The notes: generated from the letters alone by a model not told the origin. Numbered from the stretch's first letter, positions 33,779-46,795 are shown. The stretch is DNA of 64,000 nucleotides from Rapana venosa (GCA_028751875.1 CM054141.1:49641516-49705515), one strand, 5' to 3'. A program made the numbers and translations.

Positions 33779-35009
33779 CGCAGTATCAATAGTGCTATAT
33801 CTTCTCCTAGAAGACCTCTCCCAACAATGAACTAGTTAACCTTGGTCATAATATGAAGCGAGTTGTAAAGAGCAGACTGGTAGTCTGTTTCAACAAAGCA
33901 TGGAGAGTGATACTCTCAATGAAGTGGTACCCATGCATGTACACCACTCCACGTAATTCATATAGGTCTTGTTATACCCATTAGCTAGAAATGATTTCTG
34001 AATGGTGGCTCATTTGGTTTTGATTGCAAGTGATAGGCTCGTCATGATCCCTCTGCAACCCCCCCTCCCCTCCCCCCTCAAAAGAATTACATTCAGCAAT
34101 TTCTGGATCGTTAAATAAAATCTACACCATAGCTCAACGTTCAGTCACTGCAGTATAACTAACACTTTCTTACACACTCAACGAATTCTACATAAATGCA
34201 TACTGCAAGATTTTCAGACTTGCAACAAGTCACAAGAAAAGTGGAAATGGAGGGAACTGGTTCATGATTCAAGTAAGATCAAGATCAAGTAAAATGCAAG
34301 AAAGGCAAAAAACAGAACTCCCCCCCCCCCCCTCCCAAAAACAAACCCAAAAAACACGCAACCAAGCAACCCCCCACCCTCTAAAAAAACAACCAAAACA
34401 CCCCCCCTCCAAAAAACAACCACCAAACAACCCACCCCAAACAACAACAAACCAAACAAACAAAACCAACCAACAAATAAACCCAAAAGCATACAAACAA
34501 AAGATATACCTATGTCAGTGCAATAGATAGCGCAGTCACATGTCATCATTGAAATTCTGATTCAAACCTCCAAGTTGTGCTTGTGTGTGTGTGCGTGTGT
34601 GTGTGTGTGGTTCAACTACATCCTATCCAGAGTGCAATCTGCTTTGGGGGTCATTGAAAACACTAGCACTACGTTCAGGTATCATCCAGTAATCAGTAGA
34701 GACATGAGTTTGAGTGTTGTTTTTGTAACAGAGTAGAGGTAGATTAGAGTAGAGGTAGATTAGCTCTTTGTATCATCCAGTGAACAGTAGAGACATGAAT
34801 CTGTGTTGTTTCTGTAACAGAGCAGAGGTAGATCAGGTCCCCATCTCTGCAACACACTCCGAGCTCCAGAGTATGGTCACAGCAGTGAGGACAGCAGCCT
34901 CTATAAACAGGCTATAGAGATTCTTAACTCAACTTGACCCATGCTCTTTCTCTAAGACCTGGTAGACGAAGGGATCTTTTTTTAAAGGGCAGTTTAGACA
35001 AAAGCCTTT
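33779..35009. other. Non-coding stretch with a short direct duplication
   Basis: GTATCATCCAGT...CAGTAGAGACATGA...GTAACAGAG.AGAGGTAGAT occurs twice (34679-34767 and 34770-34838), a local tandem duplication of about 90 bp. C/A-rich filler with C13 at 34320-34332. No gene. Confidence 0.6.
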
Positions 35010-35575
35010 ACAAGTGATCTCAAACCCATCTGGATCTCCACAGCATCACCATCCTCATTAGCTCAAGCAGACAGTCAAAAGTATCACAAATTCCCAGACC
35101 CAAAGTGATGTCATGCTAAGAATCCTCCTGAATAGACTGAAGCCTCAAGCTGAGGAGATGGCTCAGATCATCTAAAAACAACAGGCAGGTTTCAGAGCAG
35201 GACAGAGCAAACTTTCAACCTTAGAATACTCTGTGAGAAATACTTACAACACCAGCAAGATCTGTACCACGTCTTTGTGAACTTTAAGGTGTTTGACCGA
35301 GTCTGGCACGTAGCTCTGTGGGCATCCATGAGGCTGTACATCTATGCCACCCTGATCAGAACCATAGAATGCCCCTATCACACAGCAACCAATGTAGTCT
35401 ACTATGACAGCAACAAAGGAGAATGGTTCAGAACCACAATTGGAGTACACCAAGGATATCTTCTCTCTCCCATTCTTTTCAACATTTTCTTAGAGAGAAT
35501 AATGGATGATGCTCTTGAATACCAAGAGAGAACAGTCAGCATTGGAGGCAGGACAATCACAAACTAAAGTTTAGG
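35010..35575 (+). mobile_element. Reverse transcriptase fragment of a non-LTR retrotransposon
   Basis: Frames read KQQAGFRAGQS, FKVFDRVWHVALWASMRLYI, ATNVVYYDSNKGEWFRTTIG, VHQGYLLSPILFNIFLERIM and TVSIGGRTITN. These follow RT motifs with the palm block usually written 'DFKKAFDRVWHxALW' and 'GVRQGCLLSPTLFNIFLERIM'. The catalytic FADD block is missing (the frame stops at 35567), and D and K residues are altered. Dead copy, probably of the same family as 11255-11768. Confidence 0.9.
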
Positions 35576-36534
35576 TTCTGCAGTGTTATTTGCCCACATG
35601 ACATTCTTCCTGTGTATTTTTGTACATTGAAGTGATCACCTTTTTAAAAAACCCAGTTTTTTTGGTAGAAATATGGGGATGATTAATTAAGCGGAATGGC
35701 AGATGTCCTTGACATGACCTAGTTTTTATTGGTCTAAGGAAATACAATGATAGGTACTCAGTTTTTTTTCCTTTTTCATTAAAATTGATGGTGAAAGATG
35801 TTTGAAGGGACCAGATGGTGCCGATTTTGAACTCCAGGAGAAAGTTATTCGAGTTGCTGAAACTGAATTTATTAGGTGACAGCCCTGGTATGGTTGGCGG
35901 GGCTATAAACAACATGAAAAAAAATGATTCTTTGAACTGTCAAGTTCATACGTTTAACCCTCAAGTTCACAAGTTAACACCCTTTGTTCTTTCTTACCAG
36001 CTAGCTAATCTTAACATGTCTGATAATGGAATACAGATCAGAACTTTTTAAAACTTCCATAAAAGAAGATACCAAAATAGGTAGGTGTGTGTTTGAAGAT
36101 GGATAGAGACATTCCACAAATTTTGAGTGAGTGTCTCATCAAGACAGGCTCCACAACCAAGTAACTGCCGTCATCATGAAATGGTTTAATATATGGTGTC
36201 CTGCATACACCAGATATCCTCTGATGTTGGAGTATGTGTGTCTATATTACAGCAATGTACTCAAACACAGTCATACACTCAAACTTCCTAACCAGTGTGT
36301 GATTATTTTCTGTCTCAAAAATGACTCGATGTGTCATGAGTGAGACAGAATGCACATTTTGGGTGACCCCAAAAGCCCAACAACAGGTACTGCTTATTAA
36401 TTTAATCAACACGACTGAAGTGACTCAGTGGCTTTGCAGGGCCTCTCCAGGCAGGTGACTCATGGAGGCTACCTGTGGACTGCAGTCTCTGACAGAACAT
36501 CTGACTGGTTGTATTTTTTCCCCCATTTATTCTT
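35576..36534. other. Non-coding stretch with family-I fragment
   Basis: TTAGGTGACAGCCCTGGTAT at 35872-35891 matches GGTGACAGCCCTGATACGGT at 60770-60789. Otherwise unassigned. Confidence 0.5.
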
Positions 36535-36635
36535 TTTTGTTCCTTGGACAGAACTCGGAGGTTCATTTGCCTATACAAATGCTTTTACACACCATGAAGG
36601 TAGCCACATTCCAACTTCGGGGATGACTGGCTGTA
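36535..36635 (-). mobile_element. SINE family AB tail-2 fragment, diverged
   Basis: GTTCCTTGGACAGAACTCGG, AGGTTCATTTGCC, GGTAGCCACATTCCAACTTC. Confidence 0.72.
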
Positions 36636-37233
36636 TTGTGAGATTGGTATGAGCATCTAGTTTAGGAACAGCAGTACTGGAATGCCACAGGTAGAGGACA
36701 GCAAACACATCCAGGCACAAAACCTCTAAAAGCCCCACCATGACAAAACAACCACAGAACATAAAAACTGCAAAACAAACAAAAAAAACACTGAGAAAAT
36801 GGTACAGATGCCACTCATCCCCTCTCTGCCTCAACGCAGGCATCAAAGGTAGACAGGCATGTATTTCTCTTTTGGTCCAAGGAGATGATCATACGATACA
36901 GGTTGTGTCTCTTTACCTTAAAGCTTTTCTTGAAAAAAGAAATGGTTTCAGTGGAATGCAAGCGAGTACTTCATAAATATTTGTTCAATGGCAATTTCTG
37001 ATGTAAATCTAAAACACAAAGAAAACATTGAAGAGTCCTGACAAAATTAAGTAGGCTCAAAACAACATGAACTAATCATTAACACAAGTTCATGTCTGCC
37101 TTGTTTCCTGTATGCGAATGAATACCACTGCAGAAAAACTGAACACAGAGAGCAAGACACAAAAATGTGATGGACAGGGCGGAGGCATATGGAATGATTT
37201 CTTGATTCAGAGCGGGAGAGAGGTGGGAGTGAG

Positions 37234-37235
<2 letters not shown>

Positions 37236-37305
<70 letters not shown>

Positions 37306-37309
37306 AGAG
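37236..37309. repeat. (GA)n microsatellite
   Basis: Near-perfect GA, about 74 bp, followed by GACA repeats. Confidence 0.97.
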
Positions 37310-37984
37310 GACAGACAGAAAGACAGACTGAAACAAAGAGACAGACTGACCAAAGCAGACAGACATACAAACAGATCAAGAAAAACCCTCTGACCCAACA
37401 GCTAGCCATAAACACAGGCAGGCAGGCAGGCAGGGAGAAACCATGAAGTGTCCTAACCAACCGTTCTGTACAACTGGCAAGACGTAAAACACAGCACACA
37501 CCACAATGCCTCATCAGCCAGTTCCATATACATAGTGTTGTAAGGCGTTTGGCACACACTACCAACCACAACATTTAATAAGTTGCCACCACCTGTTCTA
37601 TACCAAAAGTTGGTATAAAAAAAATTCCTAAGTTCGCGGCTTATGCTGCCATATCAGATCTGCAACAAAGCAATCCCATGCTATATGGAAAACTGTCGTG
37701 AAAATTTTCATTATTCACAAAATGTTTACATTTGATGAAAAATGGCTTCTCATGATTGCGGCCGAAATGAACTAGACAAAATTGTCTTTGCTGCTGCCGC
37801 CACTGTTATTTATTATTTCTCAAAATATCTAAAAAAATTTCTACTTGGTTTGTTTTTATACTAACATATTCAATGAAGGAAAACAAAAAGGAAAAATGAA
37901 TTTGTGTCACACTGTTGTTATTATGCTGGATCAGAGATAACTACGACTTAATTAAAAAAGTTTGCAGACAGGGGGAAAAAAAAA

Positions 37985-38075
37985 AAAAGGGTGGTGCTGC
38001 TTTTGTGGCGACATACTTAGAAAGCAGCCCAAATTTCAAGCAGAGAAATCTGCCGTGACTTGACAAGGAATAAAA
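37985..38075 (+). mobile_element. SINE family H 3' fragment
   Basis: GTGGTGCTGCTTTTGTGGCG, GAAAGCAGCCCAAATTTCAA, GCAGAGAAATCTGCCGTGAC. Matches the end of the copy at 20455-20860. Confidence 0.75.
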
Positions 38076-40687
38076 AAATAAATTTAACAGTTGGACAGTG
38101 ACACCTCCGCCATCATGGAATACCATGAGAAACCAAGTGAGGCTGGGACTGGCTGCAACCTACCACTCACTTCTACAACCACAGCAACTTTGCTGCAGGC
38201 GGCTGACAACTGCTGCCACACCATAAACGTGCTGGCTACAGCAACAAAAGTGGTTGTGTGTGCCAAACCCCTTAGCAGCAGCAGCAGCAGCAGCAGACAG
38301 TTCCTCACAACAGCTGCCACTGTTTTTGGCACTCTCCATGCCAAATGGCAAAAACTGACACGTACTTCTACAGTTTCATCAGCAGCAGCAGAATTTATAT
38401 TGTGTCCATGACTTAGATGATGCAAAAAATAAAACAAAAAAAAATTACATAACATGATACAATATCATGGAAGGTAAAAACAAAAAAACCCTCAACAAAT
38501 TACATAAAAAATACACCATTTGACATACATTATTAAACTACATTACATATGACAAAAATGTGTTAAACAAAAGAGTAAAAATAATAAAAGAAATAAAAGA
38601 ACAATAATGAGCCAAGCACCATATATTTCAGATTCCTGAAGTTTTTAACACAAAATATAATCCCCCACCCACCCAAGTTTATTTCTTCTTGTTTTTAATT
38701 TTTAAAGTAAGCACATTGGACCTATACAGATGTCCATGGACAGGCTTGGGGTAGGAGGATGGAAATGACAAGAGATGAAATGTCTTATGTAATACTTAGT
38801 GTCTCTAACTAGGTTTTGAAAACTAGCACGACAAGGTTGCAACACCCACAATTGAATGTGCACTAGTAATGCTGTCCCCTTTTTTTTCTGTTTCTTTTTC
38901 ACCATGTGCTCTGAATCCAGGTCAAGACGAAATAAAATTGATGACCATTTTTGACAGATGCCGATGTTTCACAGTAATTCATGTAGATAACAGCAAGATC
39001 AATGGACACCTGCAGAAAGAACGGCAATAGACACAGGTAAACCAACAGGTGACAGTAAGAAGATCCAAGCTGAATGAATGCTCCATGGTAAAAAGGGTGG
39101 GGCTGGGCAGTTAAAGAAAGAAGTTCTTGCGAGTGTCGTGTGTGTGTGTGTGTGTGTGTGTGTGAGTGTGTGTGTACACGAGTGTGTATGTTCAAGTGAC
39201 TACGTGCATGGTTAGTGTGTGTGCATGGGTGTGTTTGCATGCTTGCATGTACACATGTGCCAAAAAATTTCTGTATTTGTTTTCCCCCAACCAGTCCTCA
39301 CTCATTTCCCCATGATCTTTCTACACCTCGGGTATGCATGCAGCATCACACTCTCAGCTTTTTGTTGCAGAAAACAGCTGGCACTATAATTTTCTTCTTC
39401 TGTGTACACTGTGTTAACTAACTACACAATTACAATCCTACTGGTCTACAATCTACATTTCTTGATTGTGTACATTTTTGTTGTTGTTGATACACACCAA
39501 TGACAGGAACAAAAACCAAAACCAAATCAAAATCATGAAATTCACTTAGAATTATATCTGAAATGGTAAAAAAAAAAAATCCAAAAAAAAATCACACTTA
39601 CGAATGCACAGCTAAAACTGCCTTCTGACATGAATAGATCTCCACAACCATGATGATACAACTATGGCAAAAGTCTAGTCCCACAGACTATCATAAATGG
39701 AAATGGAAAATGCATACATGTCAATGTTTAGCAGCTTTTTCAAAACTAGGAATGTGAAACTACTCTACCCACACACACACAAACATTGGTCATGCCTTCC
39801 ATCTTCAATCTGTCAATTCACTGCACAGTTCCTGTTCTTCTAAAAGGCATTAATTTTTTCCCTGTACTAATTATCTCAGCAAAATGATTGTTAGGAGTTT
39901 TAATAGAGGCAAAATTATTTTTTTCAAAAAATAAAGTCTGATGTCAAGCAGTCAGCAGTTTCCTGAGCACTCTTAAAAAGAAATGCAGATTTTATTTTCT
40001 TCAGCCAAGTTGTATAATTATTTCCAACATATGATGAACAGAAAAGAAAGATATGCAAGATAAATATCTGAATATTTGAGGTGCTTTGCTTCATGAAAGA
40101 TTAAGGGAAATCCAAATGACTGTTGCTATAATGGCATGACCACAGAGTAAACCCTTAAAAACCAGAAACAAGTCCAGAGTTGTTCTTGCATAGAGAATGA
40201 TCTCAGGCTGGTCACCAAACTGGTAACAAAGAGGTAAGAGTGATACAAGCCGACATCTTTTTGTTGTCATGCCTAATTGAGACAGAATAAAGAGAAGAAA
40301 AAAACAAGTGCGAACTATTGCATATACAATCTACTGGCATTACAGTTGAAGAGAAAAACAATTGCAGCAGCATACTACTACAGCAGCAAAAAAGATCCAT
40401 CAGAACAATATATACATGTCTACAGGCTTGGGAGAAGTAAACCCATCTCAACTGGCCGACAGAAACGCAGACTAGTGTAAGCATGAAGCAGACATTTCAG
40501 CCAAGTATAAGGAGTTAACGTTACACTTTGGCTACCGTCACCGCCTACAAGTTGTTTGTTCTCAGATACAAGCGTGCCAAAAGGAGGGGTATGAGGAACA
40601 CGCTGGGTCCAAAGTCAACTGAGGAGTCTGAAGCTTGTTTGTTTGTTCAGAGGACAGTCCTCCCATTCTCGAGTCAAACACACCTGC

Positions 40688-40728
<41 letters not shown>

Positions 40729-40809
40729 TGCGGTGTGTGTGTGTGTGTGTGTGTGCGTGCGGTGTGTGTGTGTGTGTGCGCGTGCGGTGTGTGTGTGTGT
40801 GTGCGTGCG

Positions 40810-40840
<31 letters not shown>

Positions 40841-42964
40841 CAGTGTGTGTGTGTGTGTGTGTGTGTAAGTGTGTGTGTGTGAGCATTGTGTGTGAGTGCA
40901 TGTTCAAACAATAATGGATCAACGAGAGTGGTAAAGCTTTACTGCCCACGTCAGACAGCTGTTATTGATTTCATTTAGGACAACAGACTTTCTGTGGCAG
41001 TCTTCTGTTCACTCTGTTACTGGTTTCAGGTTTATCTGGAGACTATAACACAGTGGTTTTTCTTCACTGTATTCAATCCTACCAAAAGTGAAAGAGCCGT
41101 CAGTATGACGACAGCATCCACAACACAGAAAAAAAACTACTTCAGTAACTCCTCAGTCGAGTGTTCCTGACAAACAAGCTATCTCCAAACAGCTTATCTC
41201 CAAACAGTTTCATTCCATTTCAGACTCCAAAGCTGGCACTGGATAAATCCTACTCCCCCTTGTGCATGCTTGTATCTGACCAAAAAGAAAAAGGGAAAAA
41301 AAGTATATATATTTTCCAGGTTATCAGCAACTACTTTTTAATCCCTAACAACCAAATAACTTTAGAACACACATGAAACGTCAAGTTGATTTTTGTGTGT
41401 GTGGATTTTGCTGTTTCTGGTCATAGCTGTGACCTTTGTTGCATGTATCATGACTGATTCTGCAGACATGGTTCTTAGATTTGTGCTTTACAAGCGTATT
41501 ATTCCTTTCAGATTTTAAACAGTTTTGCATATATCACCCATTTAAGTCCAAAGACTCTTTCCTTCCAACTTTTAACATGTACACTATATTGAATAGAAAG
41601 CAGTGCTCAATTTTTCACCAAAAATGGTTTGGCAAAAAAAAAAAAGCAAATATCAGTTGCCATTGCATTTGCCACAGTACACATTAATTCAGTGACACGC
41701 TGTGCACTAAATGACTGACTTATCAACCAGACCTGTGGCACAACTATCTGCTAGGGGTTACATTTCAATGATATTCCCGAAGTGGGAATGTGGCTGATAC
41801 ACAAAATTTCACTAGTGATAATCCTCACAGCACTGACCGAGAAACGGAGGAAAATTTTTTTCCCTTTTAACTGACATTTTTCTCCATAGTTCTGATGATG
41901 TGACCTCCACAGCAGTGAGCTCAGTAACCCAGAAAATACAACACTCTGACATAACACAGCATTGACAGATGGCGCCAAATCTTAATATACATGTTTTATC
42001 ATGAAATGTGTGAGGATCTTTTACACTGCAAGGGCAACATTTTACATGGACTAATTTACAAAAACAAACCCTCCATTACTTGCATGTATGCACTGTAAGC
42101 ATTTGTGCACACTCACCTATTCATACACAGTTACATCATTATGCTGAAAGAGATATGAGCAAGAGGTATATCTATAAACATGAAAAACCTGATGGTTTCA
42201 GTTTTCAAGATGAAAGTCAAACAGAAAACTCACAACTCGCTGCAAAATTTTGAATGATGAACTGCTTAACACTACTAAGTTGAAGAAGTTAAAAAAACAA
42301 CACTAGCAATTTAAAAAACAAACAAAGGGCAGAATGAAAAAAACCAGCCAGAATGTTGGAGAAAGATGGACATGTACATATGCATTACATCATTCCTTTT
42401 ACGAGGAATAAAAGTATGTAACAATGTTCTACCTCTCCAGATAGTGATAAAAGATAAATGATTTTCTTTGATTACTACTTAGGCCTAAGGTACACGACGG
42501 TATCCGCTGCATTCACAGGATTAATTAAAACGCTCCATTATGAAACATTCCCCACTGCTGCACTCCTTTCCTTGCTCAGCAGTGACTCTTGTCCGGTTTA
42601 CATGATTAGGACACACAGTAACATTATGTTCAGTGTATGTGCAAACCAGTGCACACACATGTCCTGACACACAGGCAATACCCTTAATCATGCTTGCAAA
42701 CACACACCACACGCATGCACACACACACACCAACACACACACATGTGCACATCCCTCTACACACCAACCACAATCAAGTCTCCTCAACACTTTCACAATG
42801 TGCTCACCCATGCAAACCACTTTTAAAGTAAGTGTCTTCAGTTTCCTCTACACACACACACACACGCACGCACACACACACACACCACACACACTCACAC
42901 GAATGCACGCAACTCATCCCATTCCAACCAGCGGTGCAGTAAAACTCTGTACAAATCAACAAGT
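38076..42964. other. Downstream flank of DIAPH, possible 3'UTR; microsatellites only
   Basis: No coding exon recognised. Contents: a (CAG)7-like run at 38276-38296, (GT)n at 39138-39176, a long GT/GCGT array at 40691-40888, CA at 42843-42899, and a diverged tail-2 SINE fragment at about 41766-41845 (plus). If the DIAPH mRNA is not spliced further, this is its 3'UTR or proximal flank. No hexamer stands out close to the stop codon. Confidence 0.45.
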
Positions 42965-43019
42965 GCAACTCAACCACACACACACACACACACACACACT
43001 ACTACTACTACTACTACTA
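42965..43019 (-). repeat. (TAG)7 + (TG)n microsatellite containing the DIAPH stop codon
   Basis: In gene sense, the final CTT (Leu) codon is followed directly by seven in-frame TAG triplets (43019 down to 42999) and then a TG run to about 42974. The annotated stop is the first repeat unit. Length change by whole units cannot remove the stop. Confidence 0.95.
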
Positions 43020-43234
43020 AAGTTCCTTTAATCGTGCCAGTAACTGCTCCGCTTCTGATTCGATAGCAGCTTTGTTTTTGGGCGGCCGACGCACTCGTTC
43101 CTGTGCAGGTTGGGTGGCTGTGCTGCTGTTGTCCAATCGGGAATCGTTCAGGTCAATTTCACGCACAGTGGACCCCGTCAAGTTGAGGAGATCTTGGCGG
43201 GACCGGGATCGTGCCAGCTGTGCTCTCCTTTCAG
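43017..43234 (-). CDS. DIAPH: DIAPH terminal coding exon with stop codon
   Basis: Follows acceptor TTTCCACAG after a 14.3-kb intron. It reads ERRAQLARSRSRQDLLNLTG, then STVREIDLNDSRLDNSSTAT, then QPAQERVRRPPKNKAAIES and EAEQLLARLKEL, then TAG. The start ERRAQLARSRSR closely resembles the fly Dia end 'ERRAQLSRSRSR', supporting true continuity across the long intron. The tail is basic, Ser/Thr-rich, and ends in a short amphipathic segment rich in Glu and Leu. The stop is the first of seven consecutive TAG triplets (42999-43019) of a microsatellite. Confidence 0.95.
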
Positions 43235-43873
43235 CTGTGGAAACCAAACCCACACAGTGTCAGCAGGATGGTGATGTTTTGTGTGCGTTTATTCATTCAT
43301 TTTCAGAAATATTTTGCATTCGTTCGTAGGAAAGCAAGTTAATCCACTTAACACATTTAGCGTTGCATATGTATACATCGACATGCTTGAAAAACACACA
43401 TGTAAGGGATACATGCCTATTTGGTTCCAGTCACGTTTGCTCTCATGAGTGTGTGTGTAGGAATACGTACACACACACATTTAAAAAAAAATCACAACAG
43501 TGAACTATAAAATAGCATACAACTTATAATCTGGACACAGAAATACACATAACAAACGACATTGAAAAAATAGAACATTAAAACCTTTAACACTAAAATG
43601 AAATTTTTACAATCACTTGTTACATAAGCATAGATATGAATACTCCAGAATATATCTTAACATTCAACAATGTCTCCAGTCTTCTCCAGTCTATTACAAT
43701 ATTACATACTCCATGTTACATATTCATACCAAAAAAAAGTGCAATATTTACAAGGAGGTAGGTATTTATTAAAAAGGGGAAAAAAAAGAAGCAACAACAA
43801 AATAATCAAAAACAGAAACACTAATATTGAAAACATTTTCAATTGCACAGTCTCAGCTCTCAGTGTATTCATG

Positions 43874-43875
<2 letters not shown>

Positions 43876-43959
<84 letters not shown>
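43876..43959. repeat. (CA)n-(TA)n microsatellite
   Basis: CA to about 43939, TA to 43959. Confidence 0.97.
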
Positions 43960-44086
43960 ACCATTCTGTTTTTAACCTATACCATTCCTCTATGAATGAA
44001 ATATAATAGCACAAACAGGATCTCTACATTTCATATACATTCACCTGAACACACACACACACTACAGAGAAAGAGAAGGGGTAAAA

Positions 44087-44089
<3 letters not shown>

Positions 44090-44168
<79 letters not shown>
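44090..44168. repeat. (GA)n microsatellite
   Basis: Perfect GA, about 79 bp, followed by a short CA run. Confidence 0.97.
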
Positions 44169-44171
<3 letters not shown>

Positions 44172-44937
44172 GAGATACACACACACACACACACAGAGTC
44201 AAAAGAGACAAGACAAACACGAAAAAAGAAGCATTAATTAAACTAGGCCCAAATATCAGACAGTATTCTTTTTTTGTGTGATGTACTTCAACTAAAATCT
44301 CTACCACAAGCAACAGAATTCTTCATACCACTCTGCCTAAGTCTATCAACTAGTCCCCCCAAAACCTACCCCCCAAACCCTGTACACGCATGCATGATCT
44401 TTGAATCTTGAATTTTGAAATCACAAGCACAGCACGAGAGGCAATGCAAAAGAGGAAGAAGATAGAATGGAGTAAAAGCATTACCCACTAACCGCACAAT
44501 TGTGCACACAAACATACATACACACACACATATATATGAAAGATTGAGAACTAAAATTTGGGAGAGGGATGGGGGGAGGGGTAGTGGTGGTGGTTGGGGG
44601 GGGGGAGGGAGGAAGGTAGGGAGGAGGGACGGGAGGGGAGAGAGGGAGAGATCTATAAACTCTCTCTTTCACTCACTCACTCACTCACAACACACTTACG
44701 CACGCACACAGACACACACCAGACAAAACACCAAAGACAAATAAAACATAACCATCTAGGCACCCCCCAACCCCCCCCCCCCCAAAAAAAAAAAAAAAAG
44801 AAAGAAAGAAAAAGGTCCCAAGCATGATAAAAAAACAATGCAGAAGCAGGTCATGTTGACTGCATCCATGCCTCATATTTTATGTGTAACCAAGCATGTG
44901 TGCACACACACACATACATGCGTGCACACACACATGT

Positions 44938-45055
44938 AAGAGTAGGCCATTGTGTGCTGGTGGGAACAGATGACAGAATTTACAAAACTGCATACACACG
45001 GGGACTGGATGTAAAAAAGCACATAAGTGCTTATTCCATTATCCTCGATATAAAT
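44938..45055 (+). mobile_element. SINE family AB, tail 1, 5'-truncated
   Basis: AAGAGTAGGCCATTGTGTGC, TGGTGGGAACAGATGACAGA, AAAAAGCACATAAGTGCTTA, TTCCATTATCCTCGATATAA. Confidence 0.9.
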
Positions 45056-45297
45056 AACAAAAAAACAAAACAAAAAAACCCCACCCCTCCCCCCCACACA
45101 CACAATCACAGAAAAGTACAACAGGACAATCACTATCACATCCAATAAAAGTGTTGACAAGAATGCCCCCAAAAGCAAACACAGGTCACGTTGACTGTTT
45201 CAATGTCACCCTACCCTTCTCTCTCAGATCTGCGGGAAATAATAATTACCCTCAGACAGATACATTAGTTTGTTATTCACTGGTTAATTCTCCCTGC

Positions 45298-45428
45298 CCC
45301 CCCCCCCCCCCCCCATCCTCACCTATGAGTACATATCCTTATTAAATTCATTTAATCCCTGGTAATGTGATATTCTTAACACAAAGTGAGGGAACAGACA
45401 CTGATTAATGACTACCCCCCCCCCCCCC
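45298..45428. repeat. Two poly-C runs
   Basis: C runs at about 45298-45314 and 45415-45428. Long C runs recur in this intron at 44773 and 52452. Confidence 0.93.
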
Positions 45429-45999
45429 ACCCCAAAAACCACCCCACCAAAAAACAAACACACCAAAACCAACAAAAAACCCCAAACAAATAAAAACACA
45501 ATACAACACAAGGATGCGTGCACACGCATGCATGCACACACACACTTCATCTTTGGAAACACATAAGGAAGTGGGAGTTTGAATGCCTTTGAATGACTAT
45601 CGAGAGCTAGCAGTAGCGAAGTTAAGTTCTTAGAAACTTGGCGACTGTAAATAATAAATAATATAGAAAGTGAACTCAGTCTAAGATCTGATATGCAGTT
45701 TCCTATTAGAGCTAAAGCTATTCACTCTCTCAGTCTCACTACAGTCAGCACTTTCACTAATGGTCTTTTTGAAAAGTCAGGAGTAATCCCAGTGAAGTTG
45801 AACAGCCTATACCTCCCTTATCTCCATGTCCCTCATGAGAGCTTCAAAGAGCTTAGTTTTGATTTGGAATGCCTCATCTATAAAAAACAACAACAAAACC
45901 CCCCCAAAAGATGTAATATTCTTAGCATGTAGGTGAAAGAACACATATAAACAAGTATTCATAACATCTTCAAATCTATACCCATAGGTCTCTACTAAA

Positions 46000-46795
46000 T
46001 TGTAATGAAGGAGGTGCAGCTTTCATCATTCCTTTGTTACATGTTGCAAAACTGTACCATATTGGAAAAAAAAATCACTCAATTTTCACTGCAGAGCTGA
46101 CTGCCATTCTGATGGCTTTAAAATTATTTACTTGATTTTCTTACACCCCTTGCGAAGGTGTTTTTATGCGCCGATTCAAAATCTGAGCTCCAATCTCTTC
46201 AACATTCTGGGTCAAAAGTAAGACAAAAACTTAAATATAGCTGAAATATTACATGGTATAAATTTTCTGATTCTAAGAGGCACCGATGTCTCTTTTTGCT
46301 GGGTACCTTCTCATTGCAATATACTATCCAATGAAAAGGTTGACAGAGCTGCGAAAAATGCAGCAATGCATTTCATTTGTGCTGATATATTGAACAAACT
46401 AATGTCTGTTGATGAGAATTATAGTTTGATTGAACATGCCTGCTGGAAACAGCATTTTTCCATCGCACGTGAGAACTCTAAGGACAAGATTTTAAGCAAC
46501 TGTGTAGCGCTGTATGAAATCATCTTGTCACTGAAGACGAGTCCCCTTAGAGACATCAATCTTATGTTCTTCCTTGATTTCTAAATAGTTGTGTTTGATT
46601 GTTCAGGTTTTAGTGTTCAATTTATAATGTATCACTACTTGTTTCTGCAACTGGTTAAAAGTTAAACCTAACCCCCTCTCCCCCACTTCCCTTTTCTTTC
46701 TTGTGTGTTTGCATTTTGGGGATCTTTTTTGTTTTGTTTTATTGTTGTCTAATATCACTTATGTGAACAGACATTAAACTGAAGAACCCCCCCCC
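46000..46795 (+). mobile_element. RNase H-type LINE fragment with 3' end
   Basis: Frames read GAAFIIPLLHVAKLYHIG, FTAELTAILMALKLF, then VSFCWVPSHCNILSNEKVDR and AAKNAA. These are the RNase H fold with the TAEL and CWVPSH..I..NE..D.AAK blocks. 46749-46787 carries the LINE 3' end TCTAATATCACTTATGTGAA, CAGACATTAAACTGAAGAAC, the same as 15567-15605. Frameshifts and stops: inactive. It sits inside the DIAPH intron, antisense to the gene. Confidence 0.87.

Noticed and set aside
35277..35567. A functional reverse transcriptase gene
   Set aside because: It lacks the FADD catalytic block, has altered palm residues and an upstream frameshift; it is a dead LINE fragment.
38091..38411. A 106-residue ORF with a poly-Ser run as a possible gene
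   Set aside because: The Ser run comes from a CAG microsatellite. There is no domain, no partner exon, and the opposite strand is equally open.
43017..43253. A separate small gene starting with Met at 43253
   Set aside because: The sequence upstream of 43234 is intron with an acceptor CCACAG. The peptide is the terminal DIAPH exon.
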